A stretch of DNA of 9,832 nt from an uncultured Variovorax sp. (GCA_903872875.1 CAIQMJ010001300.1:1-9832); one strand, 5' to 3'; counted from the stretch's first letter, positions 1 through 7,682 are shown. Notes: a model not told the origin generated them from the sequence alone. Numbers and translations are program-made.

Positions 1-53
1 GCGCGCAGCCGTTTGTCTGCTGTTTCCACTCAACCCACCGAAGGAGTTATTCA

Positions 54-398
54 ATGAAAGTCTTGCATCCCCTCACGCTCGCCCTGCTCGTCGCATCCGC
101 TGCGGCTCAGGCCCAGATGCCGAAGGACGACATGTCGTCCATGAAGATGCCGGCGCCCGGCCAGCAATCGGCCGGCATGCTGACCGACGCTGTCGTCCAG
201 AAGATCGACCAGACCGGCGGCGTGATCGTGCTGAAGCACGGCGACATTCCCAACCTCGCCATGCCGGCCATGACCATGGGCTTCGACGTGGCCGACAGGA
301 AGATGCTGGATGCGGTCAAGCCCGGCGACAAGGTCAGGTTCCACGTGGAGGTCGTCAGGGGCAAGCCGACCGTGACCGTTCTCGAAGTGGCACGCTGA
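54..398 (+). CDS. cusF: CusF-like periplasmic copper-binding protein
   Basis: A 114-aa protein of the CusF/SilF family, small periplasmic chaperones that bind Cu(I) or Ag(I) and hand it to a CusCBA-type efflux pump. Residues 1-20 look like a Sec signal peptide (Lys2, a Leu/Ala-rich core, AQA before the likely cut at 20/21). Residues 21-42 are Met-rich, and the rest is the small beta-barrel domain. The metal ligands of E. coli CusF can be placed: His62, Met73 and Met75 match H36, M47 and M49. The Trp that caps the metal in E. coli (W44) is Met70 here. The start is fixed by AAGGAG at 41-46, 7 nt before the ATG. No pump gene is in the window; one may lie upstream of position 1. The gene converges on the ars operon and ends 30 bp from it, so it is probably a separate unit. 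The family is clear; the exact name is by homology only. Confidence 0.88.
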   Translation: MKVLHPLTLALLVASAAAQAQMPKDDMSSMKMPAPGQQSAGMLTDAVVQKIDQTGGVIVLKHGDIPNLAMPAMTMGFDVADRKMLDAVKPGDKVRFHVEVVRGKPTVTVLEVAR

Positions 399-428
399 TC
401 ATTACGCCGCAGCCTGCAGCAGGGGAGG

Positions 429-1502
429 TTATGTATGGCGAACTGCAGAATCCACAGTTCGCAAGAATGCATCGACCTCGCTTGCCGTGCTTCTGGCCGT
501 GCGCATCACCCCAATGAGTGTTGCTGATGCCAGACCGGACCACTCGCCGTAGCCCACCAGCCACAGGCCAGGGACGTCGCGAGACCGGGTTCCCTCCACC
601 GCGACCTTTCCGTCCTCAACAATGCCGAGCGGCATCAGATGATCCAGGGCTGCACGGAAGCCCGTACACCAGATCACCGCATCAACGTTGCGAGAGGCGC
701 CGTCGCTCCAGACCGCACCTTGGGACGTCATGTGTTCGAAGGGCCTGACCGAGGACAACACCCCTCGGGCACGTGCATCCATCACCGGCGGCACCATGAC
801 GATGTCGCCAAATCCACCAGGAAGCACGTCAATGCTCCGCCCTTCCTGGTGCGCTCGCCACCGCGCTGTCGCGCGTTCGAACAGGACCCGGCCATCAACA
901 TCGTCTGGCAGAAACCTGGGCTCCTCCTGCGTGACCCACACGGTCTCGGCAGCAGAGAGCGAAACCTCAGCCAGGATCTGCGCACCAGAGTTGCCGCCGC
1001 CCACGATCATGACTCGCTGCCCCCTGAACTCGTACGGGCTCCGATAGTGCGCCGAATGAAGCTGGCGGCCGGAAAAGTTCGCCATGCCTGGGTAGGCGGG
1101 CACGAATGGCTTGCGCCAGGTGCCCGTCGCGCTCACGATCGTTCGCGCCGTCCAGTTCTGGTCATCAGCTTGCACCTCGAATCCCTGCTCGACGCGGGTG
1201 ACCGACGACACCAGTACGGGCCGCTCGACCTGGAGCGCATACCGCTTCTCGTAGTCTCGCAGGTAGCTCACCACATGGTCACGGCCGGGGTAAGTTGTGC
1301 CCGCGTTTGGCATCGGCCAGCCAGCGATTGAACTCCACGCGGCCGGCGAGAAAAGCCTCAACGAATCCCAACCATGCTGCCAGGCGCCTCCGCTGGACTC
1401 TTCGGCGTCAAGCATCAAGAACGAGCGCTGTGTCCGCCGCAGGAAGTACGCCACTGAGAGCGCCGCCTGGCCACCACCGACGATGATCACGTCGTGGGTC
1501 AT
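429..1502 (-). CDS. arsO: ArsO-like NAD(P)H-dependent flavin monooxygenase
   Basis: A 357-aa class B-type flavoprotein monooxygenase. The N-terminal FAD-binding Rossmann motif GGGQAA is at residues 9-14. A flavin-monooxygenase fingerprint F-x-G-x3-H-x3-Y is at 143-153. A second, NAD(P)H-binding glycine motif GGGNSG is at 168-173. An ATG motif after the first domain (about 125) and WCTGFRAAL near 280 are also typical. Length and position at the end of an ars operon match the ArsO family found in ars clusters of many proteobacteria and actinobacteria. Its substrate is not firmly established; oxidation of an arsenical is the usual guess. It is the last gene of the operon, 21 bp after the MFS gene, with GGAG about 13 nt before the ATG. 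The last codons hold an inverted repeat (438-462). Flavin monooxygenase is certain; ArsO rests on context and overall likeness. Confidence 0.82.
   Translation of the reverse strand: MTHDVIIVGGGQAALSVAYFLRRTQRSFLMLDAEESSGGAWQHGWDSLRLFSPAAWSSIAGWPMPNAGTTYPGRDHVVSYLRDYEKRYALQVERPVLVSSVTRVEQGFEVQADDQNWTARTIVSATGTWRKPFVPAYPGMANFSGRQLHSAHYRSPYEFRGQRVMIVGGGNSGAQILAEVSLSAAETVWVTQEEPRFLPDDVDGRVLFERATARWRAHQEGRSIDVLPGGFGDIVMVPPVMDARARGVLSSVRPFEHMTSQGAVWSDGASRNVDAVIWCTGFRAALDHLMPLGIVEDGKVAVEGTRSRDVPGLWLVGYGEWSGLASATLIGVMRTARSTASEVDAFLRTVDSAVRHT
438..462. repeat. 8-bp inverted repeat at the operon's 3' end
   Basis: GCGAACTG (438-445) and CAGTTCGC (455-462) form a perfect 8-bp stem with a 9-nt loop. The repeat lies inside the last codons of the arsO-like gene, next to the point where that gene and cusF converge. 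There is no T-run on either side, so it is not a standard intrinsic terminator. It could slow 3' exonucleases or help end transcription from both sides. The function is inferred. Confidence 0.4.
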
Positions 1503-1523
1503 ACGACGATCAGAGCTCCGATT

Positions 1524-2723
1524 TCAATGCGCCGCAGCAACAAGTGGTGCCTTCCTCATGTCAGCCGTCATGACCACCAGCGCAAGGCATGCAGACAGGC
1601 CAAGCATGGCGGAGAACCACAACGCACCATCTCCCCATCGTTCCACGGCCATGCCGAACAGGAAGGGCGCGCCGGCTTGCACGATGCGCGCCGGAACCAT
1701 GAGGAAGCCCTGGCGCTGCCCGTAGCCCTTGGCGCCGAAGATCAGGAGCGGAAGCGTCCCAATGGCGATGGTCAAGATGCCGTTTCCCAGGCCGTGCAGC
1801 ACTGCGAAGGCTGCAGCAGCCGAAGTACCGAGCAGGCCAAGGCAGAGCGCGCCCAGCGGGTGAGCCAGTGTGGCCAACCGGGCCGACAGCAGCGGATGCG
1901 CACGCTTGAGAAAGGTGAATTCGATCACTCGCCCCACCACCTGGGCCGGCCCGACCAGGGCGGCGATGCCCACCGCCGCAGCCAGCGTGGCACCGCTGGC
2001 CAGCAGCAGTTCCGGCAGGTGCGCGGCCATCGCCGTGCTGATGAACCAAGTCACGGCAAAGACGTAGGCCATCAGGACGGCGGCGCGGCGTTGCTGCGCT
2101 GGCGCAAGTCCAGCGCCAGCCTCCTTCTCGACGACGGTTGCATCCTTAGACGCCTGATCGGTACGAGATGCCCGTGGCAGCAGCACATTGAGTGGGAGAC
2201 CGATCACCAGGTGCAACGCCGCCCACGCAAGGCACGCCCCGCGCCAGCCAACCGTGCTCTCCAGGTAGGCCGACAGCGGCCAACCCACGGTGCTCGCAAA
2301 ACCTGCGAACAGTGTGATACCGGTGATTGCCCTTCGCGCCTCTTGGCCGTGCAGTCGCACCACAGTGGCAAAGGCCGCTTCGTAGAGGCCGCTGCCCATG
2401 GCCAGGCCCATCAGCGCCCAAGCGGCGAACACATGGCTGGCATGCGTGGCCTGGCTCAGTGCGGCCAGCCCTGCGGCAAACACCACGTTGCTGGCGATGA
2501 GCACCGGGCGTCCGCCCAGACGGTCAATGAGCCGGCCGGCGACGGGCCCAATGCTGGCGGCAACGAGCAGCGCCACCGAGAAAGCACCGAAGACCGTGGA
2601 TGTGGAGATGTCGATGTCCTTGCCGATGGCGCTCGCCAGGACCGCGGGGAGGTAGTACGACGAGGCCCATGCCAGGGTCTGAGCCACTCCCAGCATCACC
2701 GTTGTCGTGGTCCTGCTTTGCAC
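1524..2723 (-). CDS. MFS efflux transporter of the ars operon (ArsK candidate)
   Basis: A 399-aa major facilitator superfamily protein with about 12 hydrophobic segments and a polar central loop near residues 190-205. The MFS motif A between helices 2 and 3 is clear as GRLIDRLGGRPVL at residues 63-75. The start is GTG at 2723, supported by GAGG about 10 nt upstream; arsH stops 16 bp before it. MFS proteins coded in ars operons include ArsJ, which exports 1-arseno-3-phosphoglycerate and needs a partner GAPDH, and ArsK, which exports As(III), Sb(III) and trivalent organoarsenicals. No GAPDH gene is present here, so ArsJ is unlikely and ArsK is the better candidate. Identity as ArsK was not tested by alignment, so no symbol is given. 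It sits directly before the ArsO-like gene and may export that enzyme's substrate or product (inference). Confidence 0.85.
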   Translation of the reverse strand: MQSRTTTTVMLGVAQTLAWASSYYLPAVLASAIGKDIDISTSTVFGAFSVALLVAASIGPVAGRLIDRLGGRPVLIASNVVFAAGLAALSQATHASHVFAAWALMGLAMGSGLYEAAFATVVRLHGQEARRAITGITLFAGFASTVGWPLSAYLESTVGWRGACLAWAALHLVIGLPLNVLLPRASRTDQASKDATVVEKEAGAGLAPAQQRRAAVLMAYVFAVTWFISTAMAAHLPELLLASGATLAAAVGIAALVGPAQVVGRVIEFTFLKRAHPLLSARLATLAHPLGALCLGLLGTSAAAAFAVLHGLGNGILTIAIGTLPLLIFGAKGYGQRQGFLMVPARIVQAGAPFLFGMAVERWGDGALWFSAMLGLSACLALVVMTADMRKAPLVAAAH

Positions 2724-2739
2724 GTTGGATTCGCCTCGC

Positions 2740-3459
2740 TCAGATGCTGCGCAGATTGACCCGCTTCGACAGCGCCTCTGCGCTCTCGCGCCGTTCGCTG
2801 TAGCGGTCGACGAGGTGATCCGCGCAGTCGCGCGTGAGAAGCGTGAACTTCACCAGCTCTTCCATCACGTCGACCACGCGTTCGTAGTACGGCGAGGGCT
2901 TCATGCGACCGTTCTCTTCGAACTCGAGGAAGGCCTTGGCCACCGACGACTGGTTGGGGATAGTGATCATGCGCATCCAGCGGCCGAGCACACGCAGTTG
3001 GTTCACGGCATTGAAGGACTGCGAGCCGCCCGACACCTCCATGACCGCGAGGGTTTTGCCCTGCGTGGGGCGCACCGAGCCGACGGCCAGCGGAATCCAG
3101 TCGATCTGCGCTTTCATGATGCCGGTCATCGCGCCGTGCCGTTCGGGCGATGTCCACACCATGCCTTCTGCCCACTGCGCCAGATCGCGCAGCTCTTGCA
3201 CCTTCGGGTGATCTTCGGGCGCGTCGTCGGGCAGGGGCAGGCCGCGGGGATCGTAGATGCGCGGCTCGGCGCCCATGGCGCGCAGCAGGCGCGCGGCCTC
3301 TTCGGTCAGCAGCCGACTGTAGGAACGCTCGCGCACCGATCCGTAGAGCAGCAGGATGCGCGGTGCATGTGCCGCGCGCGTCGCCGGCAGGAGGCTGTGC
3401 AGATCGGGGCGGCGAAAGGCTTCCGGATCGATGTTGGGGAGATCAAGGCTTTGCGACAC
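2740..3459 (-). CDS. arsH: ArsH, NADPH-dependent FMN organoarsenical oxidase
   Basis: A 239-aa flavodoxin-like protein closely matching ArsH. The FMN phosphate-binding motif GSVRERSYSR is at residues 40-49. SPERHGAMTGIMKAQIDWIP follows at 104-123 and GGSQSFN at 144-150; both are family signatures. ArsH uses NADPH and FMN to oxidise trivalent methyl- and aryl-arsenicals to the less toxic pentavalent forms, and also reduces quinones and metals in vitro. It acts in the cytoplasm, probably as a tetramer. The start is GTG at 3459, chosen because it follows GAAAGG at a suitable distance and gives the usual N-terminal length. It overlaps the end of the glutaredoxin-type arsC by 17 nt, which points to translational coupling. 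Function is well supported by family; the start is likely but not certain. Confidence 0.95.
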   Translation of the reverse strand: MSQSLDLPNIDPEAFRRPDLHSLLPATRAAHAPRILLLYGSVRERSYSRLLTEEAARLLRAMGAEPRIYDPRGLPLPDDAPEDHPKVQELRDLAQWAEGMVWTSPERHGAMTGIMKAQIDWIPLAVGSVRPTQGKTLAVMEVSGGSQSFNAVNQLRVLGRWMRMITIPNQSSVAKAFLEFEENGRMKPSPYYERVVDVMEELVKFTLLTRDCADHLVDRYSERRESAEALSKRVNLRSI

Positions 3460-3874
3460 GCTGGCCTTTCTCGTCGATCACGGCTTCGCCGTCTTCCTTG
3501 GTGAACGCACCCAGTTGCGGCCGCGGCAGGATGTCGAGAACGGCTTCGGAAGGCCGACACAGGCGCGTGGCAAGCGGCGCAACCACGATCGGCCGGTTGA
3601 TGAGGATCGGATACTGACCCATGAAGTCGATCAGTTGCTCGTCGGTCCACTTCGTATCGTCGAGGCCGAGTTCGTCGTAAGGCGTTCCCTTTCGGCGCAG
3701 CACATCGCGCACCGGCACGCCCATGGCTGCGATCAGCTGCTTCAGCGTGGCGCGATCGGGTGGGGTCTTCAGGTACTCGATGACCGTGGGCTCCTCGCCC
3801 GTGTTGCGGATCAATGCGAGCACGTTCCTGGACGTGCCGCAGTCGGGGTTGTGATAGATGGTGATTTCGCTCAT
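3443..3874 (-). CDS. arsC: Glutaredoxin-dependent arsenate reductase ArsC
   Basis: A 143-aa arsenate reductase of the E. coli plasmid R773 type, reducing As(V) to As(III) with glutathione and glutaredoxin. All key residues keep E. coli numbering: catalytic Cys12 in NPDCGTSR, and Arg60, Arg94 and Arg107 of the anion site, the last two in LINRP and RLCRPSE. The ATG at 3874 is chosen because it gives the same N-terminus as E. coli ArsC. A TTG three codons upstream (3883) is open but less likely. No strong Shine-Dalgarno precedes either start. The gene lies 38 bp after arsB and overlaps arsH by 17 nt, so arsB, arsC and arsH form a compact block. This is the only reductase in the window with this fold; two unrelated phosphatase-fold ArsC genes lie upstream in the operon. 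Confidence 0.96.
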   Translation of the reverse strand: MSEITIYHNPDCGTSRNVLALIRNTGEEPTVIEYLKTPPDRATLKQLIAAMGVPVRDVLRRKGTPYDELGLDDTKWTDEQLIDFMGQYPILINRPIVVAPLATRLCRPSEAVLDILPRPQLGAFTKEDGEAVIDEKGQRVAKP

Positions 3875-3912
3875 GAGATTCAAAGCAGTAGGTTCGAAGT
3901 GGTGGCGTGTTT

Positions 3913-5199
<1,287 letters not shown>

Positions 5200-5237
5200 T
5201 TGAGATTTTTTCTTGGTTGGTAGTCGAGATGTGCAAA

Positions 5238-5254
5238 CGGGCGGTCCCGGCCCG
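5238..5254 (-). repeat. Small GC-rich hairpin before arsB
   Basis: CGGGC (5238-5242) and GCCCG (5250-5254) can pair around a 7-nt loop in the gap between the second arsC and arsB. No U-run follows on the transcribed strand. It sits next to a stronger hairpin at 5261-5285. On its own the stem is short and could be chance in GC-rich DNA. Confidence 0.3.
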
Positions 5255-5260
5255 CTGCGT

Positions 5261-5285
5261 CGGGTTGGGAATCTCCCCAGACCCG
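5261..5285 (-). repeat. Intercistronic hairpin directly after arsC
   Basis: On the minus-strand transcript this forms a 9-bp stem with one bulged base: outer arms CGGGT/ACCCG (5261-5265 with 5281-5285) and inner arms TGGG/CCCA (5266-5269 with 5276-5279), around a 6-nt loop. It starts two bases after the stop codon of the second arsC and lies about 60 bp before arsB. No U-run follows, so full termination is unlikely. It may protect the 3' end of the upstream message or reduce read-through into arsB. This is the largest gap inside the operon. Confidence 0.5.
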
Positions 5286-5287
5286 GA

Positions 5288-5773
5288 TCAGATGCTTTCG
5301 AGGGTCGCGCGCAACTGCGCGTCGTTCAGGACGTCGAAGGGAATTTGAGCCAGCTTGCGCATGCGCTCGCCGATGGCCTGGCGGGTGGACTCGAAGGCCT
5401 CCCGCTTTTCATCCGCATTCGCCCCGACATTCGACGGATCCGGGTAACCCCAGTGGATCTTCACGGGCGAGCCGGGCCAGTAGGGACAGGTTTCCTGGGC
5501 TGCACTGTCGCAAACGGTGATCACCACGCGCATGGTGGGCGCGTCAGGCGCCGTGAATTCATCCCAGCTCTTGCTGCGATAACTGGCGGTGTCGATGTCG
5601 GCTTGCTCGAGCACTTCGATTGCCACCGGGTTGATACGGCCGCTGGGTGCGCTACCCGCGCTGTAGGCGCGCGCGTCGACACCCAGTTCTTGTGCCCAAT
5701 GGTTGAACATGCCCTCTGCCAGCACGCTGCGCGCCGAGTTGTGGGTGCAGAGGATCAGGATATTCGTCGTCAT
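5288..5773 (-). CDS. arsC: Arsenate reductase ArsC, LMW-phosphatase fold (second copy)
   Basis: A 161-aa ArsC of the low-molecular-weight tyrosine phosphatase superfamily. The P-loop C-x5-R-S is CTHNSARS with Cys9 nucleophile and Arg15. The redox pair is Cys88 and Cys96 in CDSAAQETCPYWPG, and the Asp-Pro of the acid loop is at 112-113. This family reduces As(V) using a Cys relay re-reduced by thioredoxin, or in some members mycothiol or glutaredoxin. The reading frame is open further upstream to 6058, but the ATG at 5773 is the right start because the P-loop then falls at residue 9. It begins 1 nt after the stop of the upstream arsC paralogue, so the two are surely co-translated. The two copies differ strongly in the middle and C-terminal parts, so they are not a recent duplication. 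Confidence 0.94.
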   Translation of the reverse strand: MTTNILILCTHNSARSVLAEGMFNHWAQELGVDARAYSAGSAPSGRINPVAIEVLEQADIDTASYRSKSWDEFTAPDAPTMRVVITVCDSAAQETCPYWPGSPVKIHWGYPDPSNVGANADEKREAFESTRQAIGERMRKLAQIPFDVLNDAQLRATLESI

Positions 5774-5774
5774 G

Positions 5775-6269
5775 TCAGCGGATTCCGATGTCGCGAACTT
5801 CGCGTTGAATGGCCAAGGTCTCGAGCTTGGCGAGGGGGAGCGAGAGCAAGAACTCGATGCGGCGCTTGAGCGTGACAGCCGCGTCAGTGAAAGCGCGTTG
5901 CTTCGCCTCGTCCGATCCTTCGAAGGCCGCCGGATCGGCAAGGCCCCAATGCGCGGTGATGGGTTGGCCGGGCCAGATGGGGCACACCTCGCCGGCGGCC
6001 TGGTCGCACACTGTGATAACGAAGTCCATGTGCGGTGCGCCGTCCTTCGCGTACTCACCCCAGCTCTTGCTTCGGTAGCCAGAGTCCCTGAAGTGCAGGT
6101 TGCGCAATGTGGTCAGCGCGAGTGGATGCACGGCGCCCTTGGGATGGCTTCCCGCCGAAAAAGCGGTGAAGCGGTCCGAACCCATGTGGTCGAGGATCCC
6201 CTCGGCCAGGATGGAACGGGCGGAGTTGCCCGTGCAGATGAAGAGGACGTTGTGTTTGCGTTCAGTCAT
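5775..6269 (-). CDS. arsC: Arsenate reductase ArsC, LMW-phosphatase fold (first copy)
   Basis: A 164-aa ArsC of the low-molecular-weight phosphatase fold. The P-loop is CTGNSARS with Cys12 and Arg18. The redox pair Cys88 and Cys96 lies in CDQAAGEVCPIWPG, and Asp112-Pro113 forms the acid loop. It should reduce As(V) to As(III) in the cytoplasm and supply ArsB. The ATG at 6269 lies 9 nt after the arsI stop, with no clear Shine-Dalgarno, so translation is probably coupled to arsI. The TGA stop is 1 nt before the ATG of the paralogue downstream. Both copies keep all catalytic residues, so neither looks decayed. A plain protein tyrosine phosphatase role is less likely because of the Cys relay and the operon. 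Confidence 0.94.
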   Translation of the reverse strand: MTERKHNVLFICTGNSARSILAEGILDHMGSDRFTAFSAGSHPKGAVHPLALTTLRNLHFRDSGYRSKSWGEYAKDGAPHMDFVITVCDQAAGEVCPIWPGQPITAHWGLADPAAFEGSDEAKQRAFTDAAVTLKRRIEFLLSLPLAKLETLAIQREVRDIGIR

Positions 6270-6278
6270 GGGGTGCTT

Positions 6279-6761
6279 TCAGCAGCAGGCTTTGCTTGGG
6301 GCTGCCACCACCGGGATGGCTTTCAAACCGACGGGCCCGGCGCAGCAGGCGCTGGCAGCATCCGCTGGTGCGTCCGTGGCGCGGCTCTGGCCATACACAA
6401 CGGCCGCCTCGACCGTCCGGTAGTGTTCCCAGGCGATGCCCTGCGGATCCGTGACCCAGTGCTTTTCGCTCTTGGCATAGCAGCACACGGTTTCGCCTTC
6501 ATCGAGCAGCGTCCGGTCCGCGGCTTGGGCGCGAACCTTCAGTTCAGCAAGCTCGCTTTCGTCATCGGCTTGGATGCCGAGGTGATCGATGCCGACGCCA
6601 TGGCCTACTGTGGAGATTGCGAAATTGACCCGCGGGTCGTCCAGCATCCATTTCGCGTAGTCGCGCTCGACGCGCGCAGGCTCTGCCGCAAAGAGGTGGG
6701 AGTAGAAGGCGATGCTCTTGCTCAGGTCATCGACATGCAGGTGAACGTGGAAACGCTTCAT
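6279..6761 (-). CDS. arsI: ArsI/CadI-family C-As lyase (vicinal oxygen chelate dioxygenase)
   Basis: A 160-aa vicinal-oxygen-chelate protein of the ArsI/CadI family. ArsI is an Fe(II) dioxygenase that removes the methyl or aryl group from trivalent organoarsenicals such as MAs(III), giving As(III). Candidate iron ligands are His5 (or His7), His60 and Glu112, close to the H5/H62/E115 described for ArsI. The substrate-binding vicinal thiols are Cys93-Cys94. The C-terminal tail after residue 120 is low-complexity and carries two more Cys pairs, at 139-140 and 159-160. The start has a good AGGAG site (6770-6774 on the complement) 8 nt from the ATG, the best ribosome site in the operon. It lies 55 bp after arsN2 and 9 bp before arsC. 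CadI-like cadmium proteins are relatives, but the Cys pair and ars context favour ArsI. Confidence 0.88.
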   Translation of the reverse strand: MKRFHVHLHVDDLSKSIAFYSHLFAAEPARVERDYAKWMLDDPRVNFAISTVGHGVGIDHLGIQADDESELAELKVRAQAADRTLLDEGETVCCYAKSEKHWVTDPQGIAWEHYRTVEAAVVYGQSRATDAPADAASACCAGPVGLKAIPVVAAPSKACC

Positions 6762-6816
6762 GACAGGTTCTCCTAGATGGGCGTTGGGAAGTGGTGGTGT
6801 TGTTCCGGCGATCCGC

Positions 6817-7266
6817 CTAGCTCGAAGTCGTCGATCCGAGCGGGCGGGTCATGCAGGTTGCTGAGGCGGGGCAGATGCTGGCGAATTCAGTGGTGGACCG
6901 GATCGTGTCGGGCGCGTCGGATCTCGGGCAGGGAAGGTAGCCGCGCACCGCGAAGAAGTCGGAAGCGGTTGTCGTGAGCAGGAAGAGCCGCTGAATGCCT
7001 GCGGTTCCTGCCTTAGCTTCAATGGCGCGCAGCAGCACGTCGCCAAGGCCCACGCTGCGACTCTCAGGGGCTACTGCCAAGGAGCGCAACAGGCCTGCAT
7101 TTCCCGCACGCTCGAGCCCGACGCAGCCCGCCAAACCGTCGGCGGATCGAAGCACCAGGAAATCGTCCATGTGACTGAGGTTCAGGTCGTTCTCGGGCAA
7201 TTCGCAAGCGAGCAGCAGCGCTCGCACTTGCGCAAAGTCAGCTGTGCTGGCCAGTTCGGGGTTCAT
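6817..7266 (-). CDS. arsN2: ArsN2-like GNAT-family acetyltransferase
   Basis: A 149-aa GNAT-fold protein. The conserved core LVLRSADGLAGCVGLE, then LLRSLAVAPESRSVGLGDVLL with a degenerate acetyl-CoA pyrophosphate loop (RSVGLG where R/Q-x-x-G-x-G/A is usual), then LFLLTTTASDFFAVRGY and TTEFASICPASA, matches ArsN2 proteins coded in ars operons. ArsN1 is known to acetylate arsinothricin and phosphinothricin; the substrate of ArsN2 is not established to my knowledge. The frame is open up to 7371, but that longer form would overlap most of the 3' part of arsR, and the GNAT fold begins just after the ATG at 7266. This ATG lies 22 nt after the arsR stop, with no visible Shine-Dalgarno, so coupling to arsR is likely. 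The family call is fairly sure; the reaction is not. Confidence 0.83.
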   Translation of the reverse strand: MNPELASTADFAQVRALLLACELPENDLNLSHMDDFLVLRSADGLAGCVGLERAGNAGLLRSLAVAPESRSVGLGDVLLRAIEAKAGTAGIQRLFLLTTTASDFFAVRGYLPCPRSDAPDTIRSTTEFASICPASATCMTRPLGSTTSS

Positions 7267-7288
7267 GGCTTGGCGGTGGGCGCGAATG

Positions 7289-7612
7289 TCAGCAAGCGCA
7301 CGACGTGTCGGCCTCTGCGAGACATGCCTGCCCTTGACAGCAGTTCTCGGTGAGGTAGGCCAGCAAGTCATTCATTTGGTCGAACGACGCCCGGTAGATC
7401 AGGTGCCGACCCTGCCGCTCTTGCGAGACGAGACCGGCATTCGTCAATTCCTTGAGGTGGAACGAGAGACTGGTCGCTGGAACCGCCAGGGCTTCTGTCA
7501 ACGCGCCTGGGGTCATGCCCTCAGGACCTGCAACTACCAAGGCGCGAAACACCCGAAGGCGAACCGACTGCGCAAGTGCCATCAAAGAACGGACAACAGT
7601 ATTTTCTTCCAT
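7289..7612 (-). CDS. arsR: ArsR-family metalloid-responsive repressor
   Basis: A 107-aa winged-helix repressor of the ArsR/SmtB family. The DNA-recognition helix region is PATSLSFHLKELTNAGLV (residues 45-62) followed by the wing QERQGRHLIYRA (64-75). The classic E. coli ELCVCDL As(III) site in helix 3 is absent. Instead there is a C-terminal cluster: Cys91-Cys92, Cys97, Cys105 and Cys107. This resembles the Acidithiobacillus ferrooxidans type, which binds As(III) with C-terminal cysteines. It should bind the operator at 7614-7639 and release it on As(III) or Sb(III). It is the first gene of the ten-gene operon. The ATG has no Shine-Dalgarno and lies 6 nt after a good -10 element, so its message may be leaderless. 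The divergent EamA gene could also be under its control. Confidence 0.95.
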   Translation of the reverse strand: MEENTVVRSLMALAQSVRLRVFRALVVAGPEGMTPGALTEALAVPATSLSFHLKELTNAGLVSQERQGRHLIYRASFDQMNDLLAYLTENCCQGQACLAEADTSCAC

Positions 7613-7615
7613 AAT
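7610..7615 (+). promoter_or_regulatory. Possible -10 element for the EamA gene
   Basis: CATAAT matches the TATAAT consensus at five of six bases and overlaps both the arsR start codon and the left arm of the operator. No good -35 lies 16-18 bp upstream. If used, it would give a leader of about 68 nt containing the operator and the AGGAGA ribosome site. Confidence 0.3.
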
Positions 7616-7639
7616 TCAAGTATCGTCGAATCATTGAAT
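7614..7639. promoter_or_regulatory. Candidate ArsR operator (inverted repeat)
   Basis: Arms ATTCAA (7614-7619) and TTGAAT (7634-7639) are perfectly complementary and separated by 14 bp. The repeat covers the arsR -10 element and most of the spacer up to the -35, the usual place for an ArsR/SmtB operator. AT-rich arms with this spacing are typical of the family. It also lies in the presumed leader of the divergent EamA gene. Confidence 0.6.
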
Positions 7640-7647
7640 CTATGCAA
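7619..7647 (-). promoter_or_regulatory. arsR operon promoter (-35 and -10)
   Basis: On the minus strand TTGCAT (7642-7647) and GATACT (7619-7624) are separated by exactly 17 bp. The -10 matches four of six consensus bases and the -35 three of six. The -10 ends 6 nt before the arsR ATG, so transcription would start at or very near the ATG. This is the only good promoter I see for the ten-gene operon. Confidence 0.55.
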
Positions 7648-7676
7648 GTGCCCGAGTCCCAAGCGGGGGCCGCAAC

Positions 7677-7682
7677 AGGAGA
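7677..7682 (+). promoter_or_regulatory. Ribosome binding site fixing the EamA start
   Basis: AGGAGA lies 7 nt before the ATG at 7690. It decides in favour of this start over the in-frame ATG at 7642, which has no ribosome site and falls within the arsR -35 element. Confidence 0.75.

Noticed and set aside
2098..2120. 8-bp inverted repeat GCTGGCGC/GCGCCAGC inside the MFS gene
   Set aside because: It lies within the coding sequence of the polar central loop and is readily explained by Ala-rich GC-rich codons.
1524..2723. MFS protein as ArsJ
   Set aside because: ArsJ works with a GAPDH coded beside it, and no GAPDH gene is present in the window.
1494..2759. Long plus-strand open frame (421 codons) across the MFS gene
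   Set aside because: The translation is Arg/Gln/His-rich with no family likeness and lies opposite a clear MFS gene; it is an antisense shadow in GC-rich DNA.
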